Positions 13,598-17,055 of a DNA stretch of 17,055 nucleotides are shown one piece after another (within the stretch, counting starts at the first letter, position 1; every line of letters starts with the position of its first letter). A model generated the notes under the pieces. The model was not told the origin of the DNA, did not search any database, and saw nothing but the letters and a program-made list of their open reading frames with translations. The translations under genes and the position numbers were made by a program. This DNA is from Scytonema sp. UIC 10036 (lineage in GTDB: Bacteria > Cyanobacteriota > Cyanobacteriia > Cyanobacteriales > Nostocaceae): contig NZ_WJFC01000264.1 of assembly GCF_009725235.1 (NCBI RefSeq), positions 1-17,055 of the forward strand, written 5' to 3'.

Positions 13598-16546
13598 ATG
13601 AAAACCGAGACAACTTATGATGAAGTGGCAAGGTTAGAAGCCCTCCGTCGATATCAAATTCTCGATACCGAGCCAGAAGAAGCATATGATAATATTGCCA
13701 AGCTAGCTGCCCTCATTTGTGAAGCTCCTATTGTTTTGGTTAATTTTATTGATAAGGATCGCCAATGGTTTAAGGCAAAGATAGGTGTTGACTTTACAGA
13801 AGTGCCTCGAACTATAGGTTTATCGTACCTGTGCCAAGACAAACAAGATGTGGTAGTCATATCTGATACTCATGCCGATGAAGAGTTAGCAAAGAATCCA
13901 GTCGTCACGTCCTACCCCTACGTGAGGTTTTATGCGGGATTTCCCTTAATGACTCCCAAGGGAGATATGGTAGGTACTCTCTGTGTTATCGATCGCATTC
14001 CAAGAGAACTGAGCCAGCAACAAATAGAAGCTCTCAAAGCCTTAAGCCGCCAAGTTATCAGTCAACTGGAACTCAGAGTCAATCTCACTGAGGTATGTCG
14101 GTTTGCAGATCAACTTCAGCTGACACAGGAAAAATTAGCACACAGTGAAAATCTTCTCCGTACAATTGTTCAGTCAGAACCAGAATGTGTCAAACTCCTT
14201 GCTAAAGATGGCACTCTGTTGGAGATGAACCCAGCAGGACTGGCAATGATTGAGGCTGATTCTCTCAACCAAATTGTGGGAAAGTGCATCTATCCTTTAA
14301 TTACTGCTGAGCACCGTCAAGCATTTATAGATCTCAAAAATAAGGTTTTTCAGGGTGAATCGGGGATACTGGAATTTGAAATTATTGGACTGAAGGGAAA
14401 ACGCTGTTGGTTGGAAACTCATGCCGTTCCCTTGCGTAATTCCGATGGAGATATTATTTCGCTGTTAGCAGTCACACGCGATACTACATCTCGCAAGCAA
14501 GCAGAACAAGAGCGTCAAAGACTTTTAGAACGAGAACAAATAGCACGGGAACAAAGCGAAGTCGCTCAACGCGAAGCAGAAGCAGCCCGAAACCAAAGTA
14601 TAAAAATATTAGAAAGTATTACTGATGCCTTCTTTGCCCTAGATAAAGATTGGCGTTTTATCTACGTCAATCGACAAGCAGAACGATTTTTACAAAGCAA
14701 GCGGGAAGAATTACTCAATCAGTCTGTATGGGATAAGTTTTCTGAAGCTGTTGATTCTACTTTTTATCACGAATATCACAAAGCAGTCGCCCAACAGGTA
14801 AGCGTTTCTTTTGAAGCGTTCTATCCACCACGGAATATTTGGTTTGAAGTTCATGCTTATCCTACTAGCGGAGGGCTTTCCGTATATTTTCAGGACATTA
14901 CTCAGCGCAAGTACGCTGAAATAGCTCTGCGAGAAAGTGAAGAACGCTGGCAATTGGCTCTACGGGGCAATAATGATGGGATTTGGGACTGGAATATCAA
15001 AACCAATGAAGTGTTCTTTTCACCACGTTGGAAGCAAATGCTAGGGTATAAAGACCATGAGGTTTCCAATTATTTGGATGAATGGAGGAAACGAATTCAT
15101 CCTGATGATTTGGAAGAGGTTATGGAAGGGATCGAGAATCACTTTGCAAAAAAGACATCATATTATATCAGCGAACATCGAATACAGTGCAAAGATGGTT
15201 CTTACAAATGGATTCTAGATCGAGGTCAAGCACTTTGGGATGATGCTGGTAATGTCTTGCGAATGGTTGGTTCTCACACAGATATTACAGAACGGAAGCT
15301 AGCAGAAGAAGAATTAAAGCATCAAAACAGGCGATCGCAACTTTTTGCCGAAATTACCCTAAAAATTCGTCAATCATTACAAATTGAAGAAATTCTGCAA
15401 ACAGCAGTCACGGAAGTCCAAAAACTGCTAAAGGCAGATCGAGTTCTTGTCTTCCGTCTTTGGGCAGATGGTTTGGGGAATGTCATGCAAGAGGCTGTTT
15501 TACCCGGATTTCCCGTAGTACTGGGAAAAAATCTTCACGATCCGTGCTTTGGTAAAGACTATCAAGAACCATACCGTCAAGGAAGAGTGAGTGCGATCGC
15601 CGATATTGAAACAGCAGGGATCCAAGATTGTCACAGGCAATTTCTTGCACAATTTGGTGTAAAATCCAATCTTATTGTACCGATACTGCAACGGGAAAAT
15701 TTATGGGGTTTGTTGATCGCTCACCAGTGCGATCGCCCGCGACATTGGAGCAATATAGAGATTGAGTTATTACAACAGTTAGCCGATCAAATTGGTATTG
15801 CTTTATCACAAGCGCATCTGTTGGAACGAGAAACCCACCAACGTGAGGAACTCGTTCGTTCCAATGCCGAACTAGAACAATTTGCATATGTTGCTTCTCA
15901 CGATTTACAAGAACCATTGCGAATGGTTACAAGTTACCTACAGCTTTTGGAGCGACGCTACAAAGAGAAACTCGACGGTCAAGCCCATGAATTTATAGCT
16001 TATGCTGTAGACGGGGCGCATCGGATGCAAAAACTCATTCAGGATTTATTGAGTTATTCCCGTGTCAGCACTCGCGCACAGCCTTTCAAATTAGTTAAGT
16101 CTCAGTCTCTTGTCAAGAGCGCTCTTAACAATCTCAAAATAGCCATAGAAGAAAGTGGTGCAGTCATTACGCAGGATTCATTACCTGAAATTATGGCAGA
16201 TCCCACACAACTGACACAGTTGTTTCAAAATCTGATTGCAAATGCTATCAAATTCCGCAGCCAGCAAACACCTCAAATTCATATTGGAGTTGAACGTATA
16301 GATGAAAAATGGCGATTTGCCGTGAGAGACAATGGAATTGGTATTGAACCCCAGTATGCCGAGCGAATCTTTATTATTTTCCAAAGATTGCATACGAGAG
16401 ATAAGTATCCCGGCACTGGCATTGGACTGGCAATATGTAAGAAAATTGTGGAACGTCACGGTGGCAACATCTGGGTTGAGTCACAACCAGAACAGGGTAC
16501 AACTTTCTTCTTTACTATTCCCGATAGGACAGGAAATCGATTGTGA
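13598..16546 (+). CDS. Multidomain sensor histidine kinase with a DXCF cyanobacteriochrome-like GAF
   Basis: This 982-residue cytosolic kinase has domains in this order: GAF (about 10-160), PAS (183-300), a charged coiled coil (300-333), PAS (334-440), PAS/PAC (450-572), GAF (575-745), HisKA with phospho-acceptor His768 in [10 protein letters not shown], and HATPase (about 865-976) with Asn882, the D-N-G-I-G box (911-915) and G-T-G-I-G-L (939-944). There are no membrane segments. The second GAF keeps Cys650 in a D-P-C-F motif and Cys678-His679 in the canonical bilin site, 28 residues apart, followed by V-K-S-N-L-I-V-P-I and the [16 protein letters not shown] block. This is the pattern of DXCF cyanobacteriochromes that bind a phycobilin through two cysteines. 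The HisKA type is that of phytochrome kinases such as Cph1. The first GAF lacks bilin cysteines. The receiver gene overlaps by 4 nt and is the likely partner. Chromophore binding is inferred, not shown. Confidence 0.88.
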   Translation: MKTETTYDEVARLEALRRYQILDTEPEEAYDNIAKLAALICEAPIVLVNFIDKDRQWFKAKIGVDFTEVPRTIGLSYLCQDKQDVVVISDTHADEELAKNPVVTSYPYVRFYAGFPLMTPKGDMVGTLCVIDRIPRELSQQQIEALKALSRQVISQLELRVNLTEVCRFADQLQLTQEKLAHSENLLRTIVQSEPECVKLLAKDGTLLEMNPAGLAMIEADSLNQIVGKCIYPLITAEHRQAFIDLKNKVFQGESGILEFEIIGLKGKRCWLETHAVPLRNSDGDIISLLAVTRDTTSRKQAEQERQRLLEREQIAREQSEVAQREAEAARNQSIKILESITDAFFALDKDWRFIYVNRQAERFLQSKREELLNQSVWDKFSEAVDSTFYHEYHKAVAQQVSVSFEAFYPPRNIWFEVHAYPTSGGLSVYFQDITQRKYAEIALRESEERWQLALRGNNDGIWDWNIKTNEVFFSPRWKQMLGYKDHEVSNYLDEWRKRIHPDDLEEVMEGIENHFAKKTSYYISEHRIQCKDGSYKWILDRGQALWDDAGNVLRMVGSHTDITERKLAEEELKHQNRRSQLFAEITLKIRQSLQIEEILQTAVTEVQKLLKADRVLVFRLWADGLGNVMQEAVLPGFPVVLGKNLHDPCFGKDYQEPYRQGRVSAIADIETAGIQDCHRQFLAQFGVKSNLIVPILQRENLWGLLIAHQCDRPRHWSNIEIELLQQLADQIGIALSQAHLLERETHQREELVRSNAELEQFAYVASHDLQEPLRMVTSYLQLLERRYKEKLDGQAHEFIAYAVDGAHRMQKLIQDLLSYSRVSTRAQPFKLVKSQSLVKSALNNLKIAIEESGAVITQDSLPEIMADPTQLTQLFQNLIANAIKFRSQQTPQIHIGVERIDEKWRFAVRDNGIGIEPQYAERIFIIFQRLHTRDKYPGTGIGLAICKKIVERHGGNIWVESQPEQGTTFFFTIPDRTGNRL

Positions 16547-16986
16547 GTATGGAATTAGTTATGCCTATTGAGGTTTTGCTTGTAGAAGACAATCCCGGCG
16601 ATGTGCAACTAACCCAGATCGCTCTGGAAGATAGTAAAATCTCCGTGAACTTGAATGTAGCACGCGATGGCGTTGAAGCCATGGCTTTTCTACGTAAAGA
16701 AGAAAAGTATAAAGGGATGCCAACACCTGATATTATTTTGCTCGATCTTAATTTACCTAGAAAAGATGGGCGAGAGGTGCTAGCAGAAATAAAAGAGGAT
16801 AGAATTCTTAGAAGAATTCCAGTCGTTGTCCTAACCACGTCTGGTTCAGAAGAAGATGTTCTTAGAGCGTACAATCTCTGTGCAAACTGTTATATTACCA
16901 AACCAGTTGACTTTGACCAATTCGTTAAAATCGTACATTCTATCGAAAGCTTCTGGTTTACTGTCGTCAAATTACCACAAGAATGA
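16543..16986 (+). CDS. Rcp1-like single-domain response regulator
   Basis: This 147-residue stand-alone receiver has the opening [11 protein letters not shown] (11-21) with acidic Glu15/Asp16, phospho-acceptor Asp68 in I-I-L-L-D-L-N-L-P, Thr98/Thr99 and Lys120 in C-Y-I-T-K-P. The C-terminal V-D-F-D-Q-F-x-K-I-V-x-S-I-E-S-F-W segment is the hallmark of the Rcp1 group that takes phosphate from cyanobacterial phytochrome kinases. There is no output domain, so it signals by protein contact or passes phosphate on. GTG 16543 overlaps the kinase stop (GTGA) and has an AGGAAA 6 nt upstream; ATG 16549 and ATG 16561 are in-frame alternatives giving slightly shorter proteins. It is surely co-translated with the kinase. 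Confidence 0.92.
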   Translation: MSMELVMPIEVLLVEDNPGDVQLTQIALEDSKISVNLNVARDGVEAMAFLRKEEKYKGMPTPDIILLDLNLPRKDGREVLAEIKEDRILRRIPVVVLTTSGSEEDVLRAYNLCANCYITKPVDFDQFVKIVHSIESFWFTVVKLPQE

Positions 16987-17027
16987 GGAAGGGGGAGTGA
17001 GGAAGTCGGAAAGTGGGGGAAAATAGT

Positions 17028-17055
17028 TAAATAGGGACTGGGGACTGGGGATTGG
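17028..17055. repeat. GGGGACT/GGGGATT intergenic repeat, cut by the window edge
   Basis: After the last stop the sequence is purine-rich and ends in GGGACTGGGGACTGGGGATT-like heptamer units that run off the window. It is the same repeat style as the block embedded in the FAD oxidoreductase gene at 988-1036. Confidence 0.6.

Noticed and set aside
13625..14080. First GAF domain of the kinase as a second bilin-binding domain
   Set aside because: It lacks the Cys-His bilin site and the DXCF motif, and looks like the ordinary N-terminal GAF of cyanobacterial kinases.

Overview
The window looks like chromosome from a filamentous, probably heterocyst-forming (Nostocales-type) cyanobacterium. The evidence is at least nine copies of the HIP1 octamer GCGATCGC, heptanucleotide tandem arrays between genes, several families of palindromic intergenic repeats, and gene families that are typically cyanobacterial (Ycf51, a cyanobacteriochrome-like histidine kinase with an Rcp1-type regulator, DUF3368/UPF0175 toxin-antitoxin). 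Species cannot be fixed from the sequence alone. No rRNA, tRNA, CRISPR array or complete insertion sequence was seen.

Layout. 1-217 is a composite palindromic repeat. 218-1297 (-) is a renalase-like FAD amine oxidoreductase. 1441-3644 (+) is an overlapping pair: a YaaW/UPF0174 protein and an O-antigen ligase/polymerase-like membrane protein. 3645-4011 holds a strong terminator that may end a small RNA. 4012-4536 (+) is Ycf51. After a palindromic repeat come an iron-containing alcohol dehydrogenase-like protein (4910-6115), a class I aminotransferase (6172-7356) and a membrane-associated acyltransferase (7555-8613), all (+). A perfect 29-bp inverted repeat separates the last from an AraC-type regulator (8712-9623, -), which is divergent from an SDR oxidoreductase (9784-10530, +). 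A second GC-rich palindromic element separates the SDR from an OmpR-family response regulator (10693-11394, -). A roughly 150-bp heptamer array then leads to hisG (11627-12259, +).

The last third holds a UPF0175/DUF3368-PIN toxin-antitoxin pair (12370-13115, -), a small debris region with a chimeric gene fragment (13267-13378), and a two-gene signalling operon (13598-16986, +). The operon encodes a 982-residue hybrid sensor kinase, GAF-PAS-PAS-PAS-GAF-HisKA-HATPase, and a stand-alone Rcp1-like receiver that overlaps it by 4 nt.

Working together. Most of the window is housekeeping or single-gene content with frequent strand switches, so few genes are obviously co-functional. The clear functional units are the kinase/receiver pair, the toxin-antitoxin pair and possibly the AraC/SDR divergent pair. 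The strongest observation is that the second GAF domain of the kinase keeps both cysteines of a DXCF-type cyanobacteriochrome, at the spacing recalled for TePixJ, which predicts a blue-light-sensing kinase. I found no convincing wholly new system. The other points of interest are repeat invasion of coding sequence, repeats packed against start codons, and gene debris next to the toxin-antitoxin locus.
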